Shown here: one piece after another, positions 8,388-15,442 of the stretch
Layout of the letters: every line of letters begins with the position of its first letter
Numbering within the stretch: position 1 is the first letter of the stretch
DNA from: Chrysochromulina tobinii
Lineage: Eukaryota; Haptophyta; Prymnesiales; Chrysochromulinaceae
Assembly: GCA_001275005.1 (NCBI GenBank)
Contig: JWZX01001875.1
Location: 1 to 20,656, forward strand
DNA length: 20,656 nucleotides
Direction of reading: 5' to 3'
Position numbers and translations under genes: made by a program
Notes under the pieces: model-generated
Seen by the model: only the letters and a program-made list of their open reading frames with translations
The model's database searches: none
Told to the model about the DNA's origin: nothing

Positions 8388-9968
8388 TCACCGACGCCCC
8401 TGGCTGCCTTCGCTCTCGCCAAGCATGAAGATCTGCTCGATCTGCTGCACGCTCGCCTTGGTGCCGTCGTTGTCGTCGGACCGAAGGTACGACATCGGCC
8501 CATGCAGCAACTTGTTGATGATGCCCTTGGTCACGACGTCCACGGCCTGCCGCTCCTTGTCCCCCAAGTCCTTGAGCGCCTTCTTCTGCGCCTTAGCCAT
8601 CTCAGACTCGCGCACGGCCTCGTACTTTTTCTGCAGCGCCGCAATCGCCGGCACGTAGCGCAGCGACTCTTGCCACTGCACAAACTTGGCCAGCTCGACG
8701 CGCAGCAGCAGCTCGGCCTCAAGCATCTTGTGCCGTCTCTTGGCCTGGTTGGCCGCGACGACCTGCTTCAGGTCGTCGACATTGTACGCGATGACGTTGG
8801 GCAGATCGTTGCACTGCGCCTCGACGTTGCGGGGCACCGAAATGTCGATGAGCATCAGTTTGTCGCGCGCCGAGTCAGCGCCCCACACCCCCGCCTCGAG
8901 CTCCGCCTTCGTGACGATGCAGCCCGTCGACGACGTCGACGTGAAGGCGAGGTCGGTGTTCTCGAGCGATGGCCAGAACTCGTCCATCAGCTTGACGGAT
9001 ACGTCCATGTCGGGGTACTCGGCCGCCATCTCCTCGGCGCGCGGACGCGAGCGGTTGAGCAGCGTCAGCTTGGTCACCCCGTGCGACGCCAGGTGCGTCA
9101 TCAGCAGCTTGGACATCTTGCCCGCGCCGACGACGGCGATGCGAAGCTCGGCGAGGGGCTTGCCGAGGTCCACGATCGACTTGAGGATCGCAAGCTCGAC
9201 CGCGGCCGACGAGATGGAGACGGCGCCCTTGGCGATCTCTGTCTCGGAGCGGACGAACTTGCCTGCCATGACCGCCGAGTTGAGCAAACGGCCCAGCACC
9301 TTTCCGCCGCTGCCGCCCACAGGCTCCTCCTCGGAGGGGGGCTGCATGGCGTGCCCGTAGCACGCCTTCACCTGCGAGAGGATCTGGCCCTCGCCCACGA
9401 CGAGCGAATCAAGGCCGGACGCCACGCGCAGCAAGTGCCACGTCGCGTCCTCGTTCTGCAGCACAAAGAGGTTGGGGCGCAGCTGGCGGTCGTCGAGGCC
9501 CGAGTGCTCGCGCAGGAAGGCCATCGCATCGCGTGTTGCGGTGAACGGGTCGGTCGCGACGATGTACACCTCGAAGCGGTTGCACGTCGACAGCACCGCG
9601 GCCTCCTGGATCGAGTCGTACTTGCAGAGGGCCGCAGAAGCAGCATTCCACTGAGCCTCAGAGATGCTCAGCTTCTCGCGGACCTCCACAGTCGCCGTCT
9701 TGTGCGATAGACCCAGCACGATGGGAGTGCCGTGCACGCCGCGCTCCTTCGGTTTGGCCGGCGCCGCCGCTGCCCCCTTGACGATGCCCTCCACAGCAGA
9801 CGTGGCGACTGCGAAGACATCTGCTGAGCGCCTCTGCGCCACAGCGGGCCTTTGCGCCACCACGCGCTGCAAGGCTGACGCTGCTGTTGAACTCGCTGCC
9901 GGGCCCGGCATCGAGGCCAGGCCCTGCACGGAGCTCGCAACTGCAAGCAGAAAGAGGCTCACAGACAT
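8388..9968 (-). CDS. hemA: Glutamyl-tRNA reductase, plastid-targeted
   Basis: Reduces glutamyl-tRNA(Glu) to glutamate-1-semialdehyde with NADPH, the first committed step of C5-pathway tetrapyrrole (chlorophyll, haem) synthesis. From the ATG at 9968 the protein has 526 residues. Visible are the GLSHKTATVEVREKL start of the catalytic domain (86-100), the active-site Cys129 in STCNRFEVY, the GEGQIL motif (192-197), the nucleotide-binding VVGAGKM (279-285), LLNRSRPRAEEMA, the TSTSSTGCIV segment and ISVPRNVE, and the helical dimerisation domain to the end. Residues 1-18 are a hydrophobic signal-peptide-like stretch (MSVSLFLLAVASSVQG), then an Ala/Ser/Arg-rich transit-like region to about 75, as expected for a plastid reached through the endomembrane system. 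The frame extends upstream to an ATG at 10184, but that would bury the leader, so I prefer 9968. No introns are needed. Confidence 0.93.
   Translation of the reverse strand: MSVSLFLLAVASSVQGLASMPGPAASSTAASALQRVVAQRPAVAQRRSADVFAVATSAVEGIVKGAAAAPAKPKERGVHGTPIVLGLSHKTATVEVREKLSISEAQWNAASAALCKYDSIQEAAVLSTCNRFEVYIVATDPFTATRDAMAFLREHSGLDDRQLRPNLFVLQNEDATWHLLRVASGLDSLVVGEGQILSQVKACYGHAMQPPSEEEPVGGSGGKVLGRLLNSAVMAGKFVRSETEIAKGAVSISSAAVELAILKSIVDLGKPLAELRIAVVGAGKMSKLLMTHLASHGVTKLTLLNRSRPRAEEMAAEYPDMDVSVKLMDEFWPSLENTDLAFTSTSSTGCIVTKAELEAGVWGADSARDKLMLIDISVPRNVEAQCNDLPNVIAYNVDDLKQVVAANQAKRRHKMLEAELLLRVELAKFVQWQESLRYVPAIAALQKKYEAVRESEMAKAQKKALKDLGDKERQAVDVVTKGIINKLLHGPMSYLRSDDNDGTKASVQQIEQIFMLGESEGSQGRR
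8611..8650 (-). repeat. Partner of the 40-nt inverted match
   Basis: On the minus strand this encodes AIAALQKKYEAVR in the dimerisation domain of the reductase, where related enzymes have a VPxI..L.....E..R pattern, so this copy looks native. The plus-strand copy at 7690-7729 in the ankyrin gene is the one needing explanation. Confidence 0.85.
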
Positions 9969-10301
9969 GAAAATGATTAGATCGGAATGAGATCCGGAGC
10001 CAATGAAAGCAATCGAGCGCACTCCGACGTCGTTTTTTTTGTAATGTGTTTCTACTCGAGACCGGCCTTCGTTCGCCATATCCGACGTTTGGCTATAAGA
10101 GAGACCTAAGAAACAGTCGTAATGTTCGGGTGACTCACGCTTACTGAGCAGCCGTCTTGATGTCCACGGTTGTAAAGCGTGCATCGGGTATGTAGGAAAA
10201 AATTACAGAAGTGAAAAATAATATCGGCGTCCCACATTTCTGAGGCGATGGACGTGGCCGGCTGGCCGCTGGGGGGGCATTTAATGTTGTGAATTAAGAG
10301 A
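9969..10301. promoter_or_regulatory. Divergent spacer upstream of the reductase gene
   Basis: 333 nt between the reductase start (-) and the point where the second Myb frame opens (+). By position it holds the reductase promoter and leader. It contains an A/T-rich patch near 10195-10225. I see no certain TATA box. The first half of the Myb R2 repeat is not encoded here in the expected frame: a TGA at 10290 closes that frame just before the Myb-like sequence begins. Confidence 0.4.
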
Positions 10302-13016
10302 TTGGGCAAACGAGGGTGCAAACAGTGCCGTGAGCGATGGCACAATCAGCTCGACACCAACCTCTCCAAAGACGGCTGGAGCGAGGAGGAGGACCGCATC
10401 CTCCTCGAGGGCCAGAATCAGCACGGCAACAAGTGGGCGGAGATCGCCAAGATGCTGCCTGGCCGCACCGACAACTCAGTCAAGAAGCCCCAAAGTACGG
10501 CACAAGGTGCTTTGCAGGGTGGGCCGCCGCGCGACTCGCCATGGTCGGGCTTCGGCTCGCTATGGGAATACCTCGGCGATTACCTCGGCGATAACAACAT
10601 GGACGAGGAGGAGCGACGGCTAGACGAGGAGGAGCAACGCATGCGAGGTGGTAAGCGAGGAGCCGAGGACGAGGATGCGCGCAGCGAGAGCGACGGCAGC
10701 GAGCTGGGAAGGGAGCCATTCACCGAGGATGAGATGCTCTCCGAGCTCGACGAGATGCTAGACGCCTTCGGGTCGGACGTAGCCGGGGACGATGGGGCCG
10801 CGGCGCTGGCGCCGCCGCGCCCGCCATCGCCCAGGCAGCTCAAGCTGAGCGACTTGTCGGTTCGCGAGCTCATTGTGCTGATCGCGGCGCTCGGCGGCGC
10901 GGTGGATGTGGCGAGATTGGCGGTAGAGAAGGCGGAACTGCTCGAGCTTGCCAGCGCGGCGCTCGGCGCGGCGCCTCTGCCGCTCATCGACGAGGTGCTG
11001 ACCACCCTCGGGCTCAACGGGCTCCAGCCGATGGTTGCACCTCCGCGGCGCACCATTGAGCTCCATCAGATGGACGCGACGCAGCTGCGGGCGCTCATCG
11101 CCAAGCTGAGTCACGCTCTGGAGAGGCCGCTCGACGAGCTGCCGGACGCCTCGCTCGCAGCTCTCGTGCAGCTGGCACGCCAACGGCTGCGCGAGGCCCC
11201 CCTCGCGCTCCTCGATGAGGTGTGCATCCAGCTGCAGCTCCCGACGACGCAGGGCGATGATGCCCACATGCTGAGCACGCGCGGGTCGGACGTGTCTGAT
11301 TGGCCGGACGATCTCGACGATCTCGACGCGAATCTCGACGATCTCGGCGCGAGCCTGCAATCGATGAGCGCTCAGCACGCTGCCGCAGGCGCCGGCGCAC
11401 CGGAGCCCTCGTCGGCGAGCGATGAGTCGCGCCGGCGGCTCGCTCGGCACGTGGCCCGGCTCGAGCGCTTGCGTGCGCGGGCAAGCGGTGTAGCGGCTGC
11501 ACCTCCGCCGAAGTGGGTGCGCAGAGGCGAGGACGGTGGCGCGCACGAGAGGACGACGATAGAGGGCGCTGCTAGCTTTGATGGAATCGGCGGATCCGAG
11601 GGCGTACATCGTATGCATGCAGCCGCAAAGCTGCCAACGATGAGCCGAAGCGATAGCGCCGCTCCCGCCTGCCCGGCAAGGTGCGCTGCCACAACGACGG
11701 CGAGTGGGGTGGGGCAGAGAACAGCAGCGCACGCTAGCAACCAGCGGCGCAACGGGTGGGGCAGTGCGGGTGCGGTCGACCTCTTTGCTGGCCTCGAGCG
11801 CAACGTCGACGGCACGCCAGTGAGTCTCGAGACGGTGGCCGCCGCTCAGCCGAACAGTGGCCCCACATTCGAATTGAGCGGCTTGAGCGCTGAGCAGCTC
11901 CAAGGGTTACTGACGAAGCTCCGTGGCTCTCATGGGGCCGCGGCTCTGCTGGTGGCGCCGGTGGCATCTGTGGCCGCGGGCCGCCGCGCTGAGGGCCGCA
12001 GCGCTGAGGAGCGCCTCGCCCAGCTCGTGCGCGAGGCATTGGCCGAGGCGCCCCTCGCGCTCCTCGACGAGGTGTGTGCCCAAATCGACGCAGCCGCAGC
12101 CGCGGCGGCCACGGCGGCCACGGCCGCATCCAAAGGGCCTCCTCAGCGCCGATCTCATCCGGACCGCCCCTTGCACAGCCAGCCCCGAGCCCACGCCAAC
12201 GTGTCAGCTACGGGTGCTGTCCCCGGCGCCGGCGCTGCTGAGAATCTGCCGCCGCGTGGCCGTAGCACCCTGCCGAGCACGAGCTCCGCCGAAGCAGCCG
12301 AAGGTCCCGTCGGCGAGGGCCATGCGCGGCGACGGCTGCGCCACGAGCCCCACAGTGGCGGCGGCAACGAGGCTCGAGCGGCGGCGGCGGAGGCGGCGGC
12401 GGCGGATAGGCGCACTGCACGGCTCGAGCGTAGCGTGAGTCGGCGGCTCGAAGAGACGCTTGATCCAGATCAGGAGGCCGTCGAGGCGCGCCGTGCGGCC
12501 CGCCGTCTCGAGCGCTCCATCGCACACCGGCTTGCCAAGCTGCCCGGGGCACGAGTCGAAGTGCTGGGCGCAGGCGCAGAGGATGGCAAAGGGGCTGGAG
12601 CGCCCTATGAGGCGGATGCAGGGCGCACCTACACTGACGGACCGCGGCACGAGCGGCGCGCACGCAGCCGCAGGTCGCGCAGCAGCGAGGCTCATGTCAG
12701 CAGCGAGGCTCATGTCAGCACCGAGGCTCATGTCAGCACCGAGGCTCATGGCAGCAGCCAGGCTCATGGCAGCAGCCGGGCTCATGGCAGGCACGCCTCC
12801 CACAGCTCTGGCAGCCATGGTGTCAGAGATCACAGCGGACATCACCGCGGCCACTCTCGAGTTAGCAGCAGCCGCAGCGACAACATGCAACACCCTGAGC
12901 AGCTTCGCGCAGCAGGAATCCGTGCGCACGCAGCCGCAGAGAGAGAGCCAACTTCGGCCGCTATGCAGATGCCTGCCCCTGGCCCTTCGTTGCGGGTGCC
13001 GGTCGTGGTTGCTTGA
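10302..13016 (+). CDS. Myb-related frame with incomplete DNA-binding domain and novel helical repeats (5' end unresolved)
   Basis: The open frame begins at 10302 without an ATG and would give 904 residues. It opens inside an R2 Myb repeat (GCKQCRERWHNQLD), so the first two R2 helices are missing. The R3 repeat follows (WSEEEDRILLEGQNQHGNKW, then AEIAKMLPGRTDNSVKK), but its last helix changes to PQSTAQGALQ instead of the usual NHW/NHY pattern. A neighbouring frame reads VRHKVLCRVGRR, closer to a Myb end, so a small frameshift near 10487-10497 is possible. Candidate ATGs are 10452 and 10599. Downstream come acidic linkers, three copies of a helical module ending APLALLDEVC (10839-11014, 11055-11240, 11868-12090), Arg/Glu/Ala-rich segments, and a six-unit AHG/AHV repeat. 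It may be a gene with an unseen first exon or a decaying Myb paralogue; the long clean frame argues that it is, or recently was, translated. Confidence 0.68.
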   Translation: MGKRGCKQCRERWHNQLDTNLSKDGWSEEEDRILLEGQNQHGNKWAEIAKMLPGRTDNSVKKPQSTAQGALQGGPPRDSPWSGFGSLWEYLGDYLGDNNMDEEERRLDEEEQRMRGGKRGAEDEDARSESDGSELGREPFTEDEMLSELDEMLDAFGSDVAGDDGAAALAPPRPPSPRQLKLSDLSVRELIVLIAALGGAVDVARLAVEKAELLELASAALGAAPLPLIDEVLTTLGLNGLQPMVAPPRRTIELHQMDATQLRALIAKLSHALERPLDELPDASLAALVQLARQRLREAPLALLDEVCIQLQLPTTQGDDAHMLSTRGSDVSDWPDDLDDLDANLDDLGASLQSMSAQHAAAGAGAPEPSSASDESRRRLARHVARLERLRARASGVAAAPPPKWVRRGEDGGAHERTTIEGAASFDGIGGSEGVHRMHAAAKLPTMSRSDSAAPACPARCAATTTASGVGQRTAAHASNQRRNGWGSAGAVDLFAGLERNVDGTPVSLETVAAAQPNSGPTFELSGLSAEQLQGLLTKLRGSHGAAALLVAPVASVAAGRRAEGRSAEERLAQLVREALAEAPLALLDEVCAQIDAAAAAAATAATAASKGPPQRRSHPDRPLHSQPRAHANVSATGAVPGAGAAENLPPRGRSTLPSTSSAEAAEGPVGEGHARRRLRHEPHSGGGNEARAAAAEAAAADRRTARLERSVSRRLEETLDPDQEAVEARRAARRLERSIAHRLAKLPGARVEVLGAGAEDGKGAGAPYEADAGRTYTDGPRHERRARSRRSRSSEAHVSSEAHVSTEAHVSTEAHGSSQAHGSSRAHGRHASHSSGSHGVRDHSGHHRGHSRVSSSRSDNMQHPEQLRAAGIRAHAAAEREPTSAAMQMPAPGPSLRVPVVVA
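12681..12788 (+). repeat. 18-nt tandem repeat, six units, coding
   Basis: Six contiguous in-frame units of the type AGCAGCGAGGCTCATGTC, encoding SSEAHV twice, STEAHV, STEAHG, SSQAHG and SSRAHG. The first two units are identical and later ones drift by one or two bases. This is a typical coding minisatellite in the disordered tail of the Myb-related frame. Confidence 0.93.
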
Positions 13017-13948
13017 ACACGGCAACACGCACCGGGACCGCGCACTTGGGTCGGCTGCGGCGGCGGCGGGGTGGTCCGGTTCTCGTTGCGCGGCGCGGGT
13101 TACCCGTATATCGTGGACTAAGTTCCGATCAAACGTCCGCATGCGCCGACCCCACGCACGAAGCTACCTGGAACTACCTCGACCCACACCAACATACCGC
13201 GACAGCAGTGGCTTCCGACTAAAACGGGAGATCGGCCCTTCCGGAAACCCAAACCGGCCACACGGCCTGCACACGGCACAGCACCAGTCAGCACGCTCAG
13301 CAGTCACGACCATACCCCTCTTTGGTCCCACGCATCGCGTAAACGCCGACCCTCTTCGCTGGCGGCGGGGTCCGCGCATAGTCTATTGGGTGTAAGGCAA
13401 TCCATTTCCATATCTGCCAGCCGCTCCCGTACGTACTCCTGTTAAGAGTGCTTCCTTGTGTGGCTGCTCCGTGGTCGACGGCCTTGCCAAGTCGCAAGTG
13501 TGAAGTGACTTGACTTGCCAAGTGCGGCTTGCCTCTGCGTTCCTTGCGCACGGCGCCGTGTGGCACACGGCCTGGGCGTGCGGATGCATGAACGACGCGT
13601 AGTCGGCTGAGCCCTGCCAGTACCTCAGTGGCCTCTATTCTGCTGTACACGTTGCGGAAGATCCGATCCACGATATCCGTGGATCCGATCGCCGCGGAAG
13701 ATCCGATCCACGGCGGCAACGAGGCCTGCCCAGTCTACCCCTCAGCTGGCCCTTTCCCACAATCCCTCTCCCTGCTGAGAAACTGGCCTCGCCTGTGGTC
13801 TGTTCTGGCGGACGCTGTCACACGGACTCCACAGACTGCTGGGGGTACATGTACGTTGGGTACGAGTGCGATCCGGCGCGCTGACTGAAGACTGCTGCAT
13901 CTATCACGCTTCCCAGATCCTGCAATAATCTAACCAGCTCCTGCCGTC
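13017..13948. other. Long intergenic spacer
   Basis: 932 nt between the stops of the Myb-related frame (+) and the PG-rich gene (-), hence convergent. Open frames run through parts of it on both strands, but none shows recognisable domains or clear starts. It contains a 19-nt direct repeat near 13654-13712 and a duplicated TTGCCAAGT element near 13484-13523. I see no RNA gene. Confidence 0.55.
13654..13712. repeat. 19-nt direct repeat around a short dyad
   Basis: GCGGAAGATCCGATCCACG occurs at 13654-13672 and again at 13694-13712, a 40-nt period. Between and overlapping them, ATCCACG and CGTGGAT form 7-nt inverted arms around a 5-nt loop. The function is unknown; a small local duplication is the simplest reading. 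Confidence 0.8.
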
Positions 13949-15316
13949 TCAGTCCTCGGGCCCGGCGCGCACCGAGCTGGAACCGAAGCCCGGGAGCCGT
14001 GGGTTGACGGAGGCGCTCGCGCGTGCCGCGATCGATTCCGCGTTAAGGTCATAGCTGCCCGGGCCCACGTTCTCGCCGGTCGTCGTCGACCCCGCCGACC
14101 CTCGGCTCTTGGCCGAGCTGGCGAACATGTAGCTGCCTTCCTTGGTGAAGCTCTTCTTGCTAAAGCGCTCCTTGTCGCTCGGGTCGTATTCGCCCACGCC
14201 GGGCGTGTCCGATTTGCGGATATGCCCGCCGAGCGGTATCGCCGACATGAAGGCGCTCGTCACCTGATGCGAGCCGTGCCCGCAAGAGTACAGGTGCGCG
14301 TAGTCGTGCTCGCCCGGCCCGCCGCGGCTCGAGCGCGGAGGTGGCGTCTGCGAGCGTTTGGACTGCGAGATGAACGATCCCTTGCCCGAGGAGATGTCGC
14401 GATTGAAGGAGAACTTGCTGCGGTCCGCGATGCTCGCGGCCTTGCCTGTGTGCACCCCGGGGTTCTCGACTGTGTACTGCTTATCCGTGCCTTCGCCCTT
14501 GCTGCGCGATTCGCGCGTCGAAGTCGATCCAAAGTGGGCGTGCCCCGAGCTAGCCGGCGTGTTATAGGTACGCGCGCTGCGGGCTTGCACCGTCTCGTTT
14601 GCGGCCGCGTCGTACGCCCCAGGCGCGGGTACGCCGCTGCGCGACGCAGGGCTCGCGCGCACCGAGCTGGAACCGAAGCCCGGGAGCCGTGGGTTGGTGG
14701 AGGTGGCCATGCGCGCCGAGATCGACCCCGACTTAAGGTCATAGCTGCCCGGGCCCACGTTCTCGCCGGTCGTCGTCGACCCCGCCGACCCTCGGCTCTT
14801 GGCCGAGCTGGCGAACATGTAGCTGCCCTCCTTGGTGAAGCTCTTCTTGCTAAAGCGCTCCTTGTCGCTCGGGTCGTATTCGCCCACGCCGGGCGTGTCC
14901 GATTTGCGGATATGCCCGCCGAGCGGTATCGCCGACATGAAGGCGCTCGTCACCTGATGCGAGCCGTGCCCGCAAGAGTACAGGTGCGCGTAGTCGTGCT
15001 CGCCCGGCCCGCCGCGGCTCGAGCGCGGAGGCGCACTGGTCGGCCGGCTGCTCCTCGAGATGAACGATCCCTTGCCCGAGGAGATGTCGCGATTGAAGGA
15101 GCGCAAGCTGCGGGACGCGATGGCCTCAGCCTTGCCGTGTGTATGCTCAATGTCGTAAGCGCCGGGGTCACCGCCCGCGTCGCCCATGCCGCCCTTGCTC
15201 GAACGCTGGGAGTTGGAAGCGAACGCAGCGGAAGGTCGCTTTTCGGGCGAGCCACCTATCGACAGGTGCGGCGGAATGTCGTACGCGCCTGGACCTGGCG
15301 TGCGGAGACGGGGCAT
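13949..15316 (-). CDS. PG-rich repeat (STPGR/SHIPPO-like) ciliary protein
   Basis: 455 residues from an ATG at 15316. At least nine P-G-x-x-x-Y/H-D motifs recur: TPGPGAYD (6-13), GDPGAYD (49-55), GGPGEHDY (102-109), TPGVGEYD (141-148), VGPGSYDL (187-194), APGAYD (231-236), and a second GGPGEHDY, TPGVGEYD, VGPGSYDL set 230 residues later. This is the sperm-tail PG-rich pattern of SHIPPO1/ODF3-type proteins, known from outer dense fibres and as proteins inside the doublet microtubules of cilia. It implies a flagellated stage. Residues 96-194 and 326-424 are identical, from a recent DNA duplication. The frame stays open somewhat upstream of the ATG, so a longer N-terminus or a first exon is possible. 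It is divergent from the NHL gene, with 126 nt between starts. Confidence 0.88.
   Translation of the reverse strand: MPRLRTPGPGAYDIPPHLSIGGSPEKRPSAAFASNSQRSSKGGMGDAGGDPGAYDIEHTHGKAEAIASRSLRSFNRDISSGKGSFISRSSRPTSAPPRSSRGGPGEHDYAHLYSCGHGSHQVTSAFMSAIPLGGHIRKSDTPGVGEYDPSDKERFSKKSFTKEGSYMFASSAKSRGSAGSTTTGENVGPGSYDLKSGSISARMATSTNPRLPGFGSSSVRASPASRSGVPAPGAYDAAANETVQARSARTYNTPASSGHAHFGSTSTRESRSKGEGTDKQYTVENPGVHTGKAASIADRSKFSFNRDISSGKGSFISQSKRSQTPPPRSSRGGPGEHDYAHLYSCGHGSHQVTSAFMSAIPLGGHIRKSDTPGVGEYDPSDKERFSKKSFTKEGSYMFASSAKSRGSAGSTTTGENVGPGSYDLNAESIAARASASVNPRLPGFGSSSVRAGPED
13965..15140 (-). repeat. 690-nt-period internal duplication of the PG-rich gene
   Basis: Segment about 13965-14450 matches about 14655-15140 at a constant offset of 690 nt (230 codons). 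The central block 14043-14340 versus 14733-15030 differs at one position in 298 (14138 versus 14828). The flanks are more diverged, with substitutions in the segments around 13990-14040 and 14341-14362. Confidence 0.95.
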
Positions 15317-15442
15317 GGGGAGCTGGAAGACCGTCCGCCTTGAAGCCGAATTTGGCTTCGACGCTCGGAGTCGGCAAGGGGCTGGGAGGGATCGGCCCGG
15401 CCTCCCCTAAAATCGCCCGAGAACGACATCCGTCTCAAGGAA
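15317..15442. promoter_or_regulatory. Short divergent spacer between PG-rich and NHL genes
   Basis: Only 126 nt separate the two annotated ATGs, so the genes probably share a bidirectional promoter unless one start is wrong. I cannot point to a TATA box or X-box-like site with confidence. Confidence 0.45.

Noticed and set aside
8502-9710. 402-codon open frame antisense to the reductase gene
   Set aside because: It mirrors the codon structure of a well-supported gene in GC-rich DNA and its translation shows no domain.
9969-10184. 72-residue N-terminal extension of the reductase from an upstream ATG
   Set aside because: It would bury the signal-peptide-like leader; residues upstream look like untranslated sequence.
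12204-13142. 312-codon minus-strand frame over the end of the Myb-related gene
   Set aside because: Composition follows the GC-rich low-complexity DNA, and the AAMSLGADMS-like repeat is just the antisense of the 18-nt minisatellite.
13470-13530. Repeated TTGCCAAGT / GACTTG words suggesting a structured RNA or regulatory array
   Set aside because: Only two short copies with irregular spacing; no stable fold or known element is evident.
13297-13719. 140-codon minus-strand frame in the long spacer
   Set aside because: No recognisable motif and no clear start context; not enough support for a gene.
14222-15343. 373-codon open frame antisense to the PG-rich gene
   Set aside because: It carries the same DNA duplication as the sense gene, but only the sense strand has the PG-rich motif pattern.
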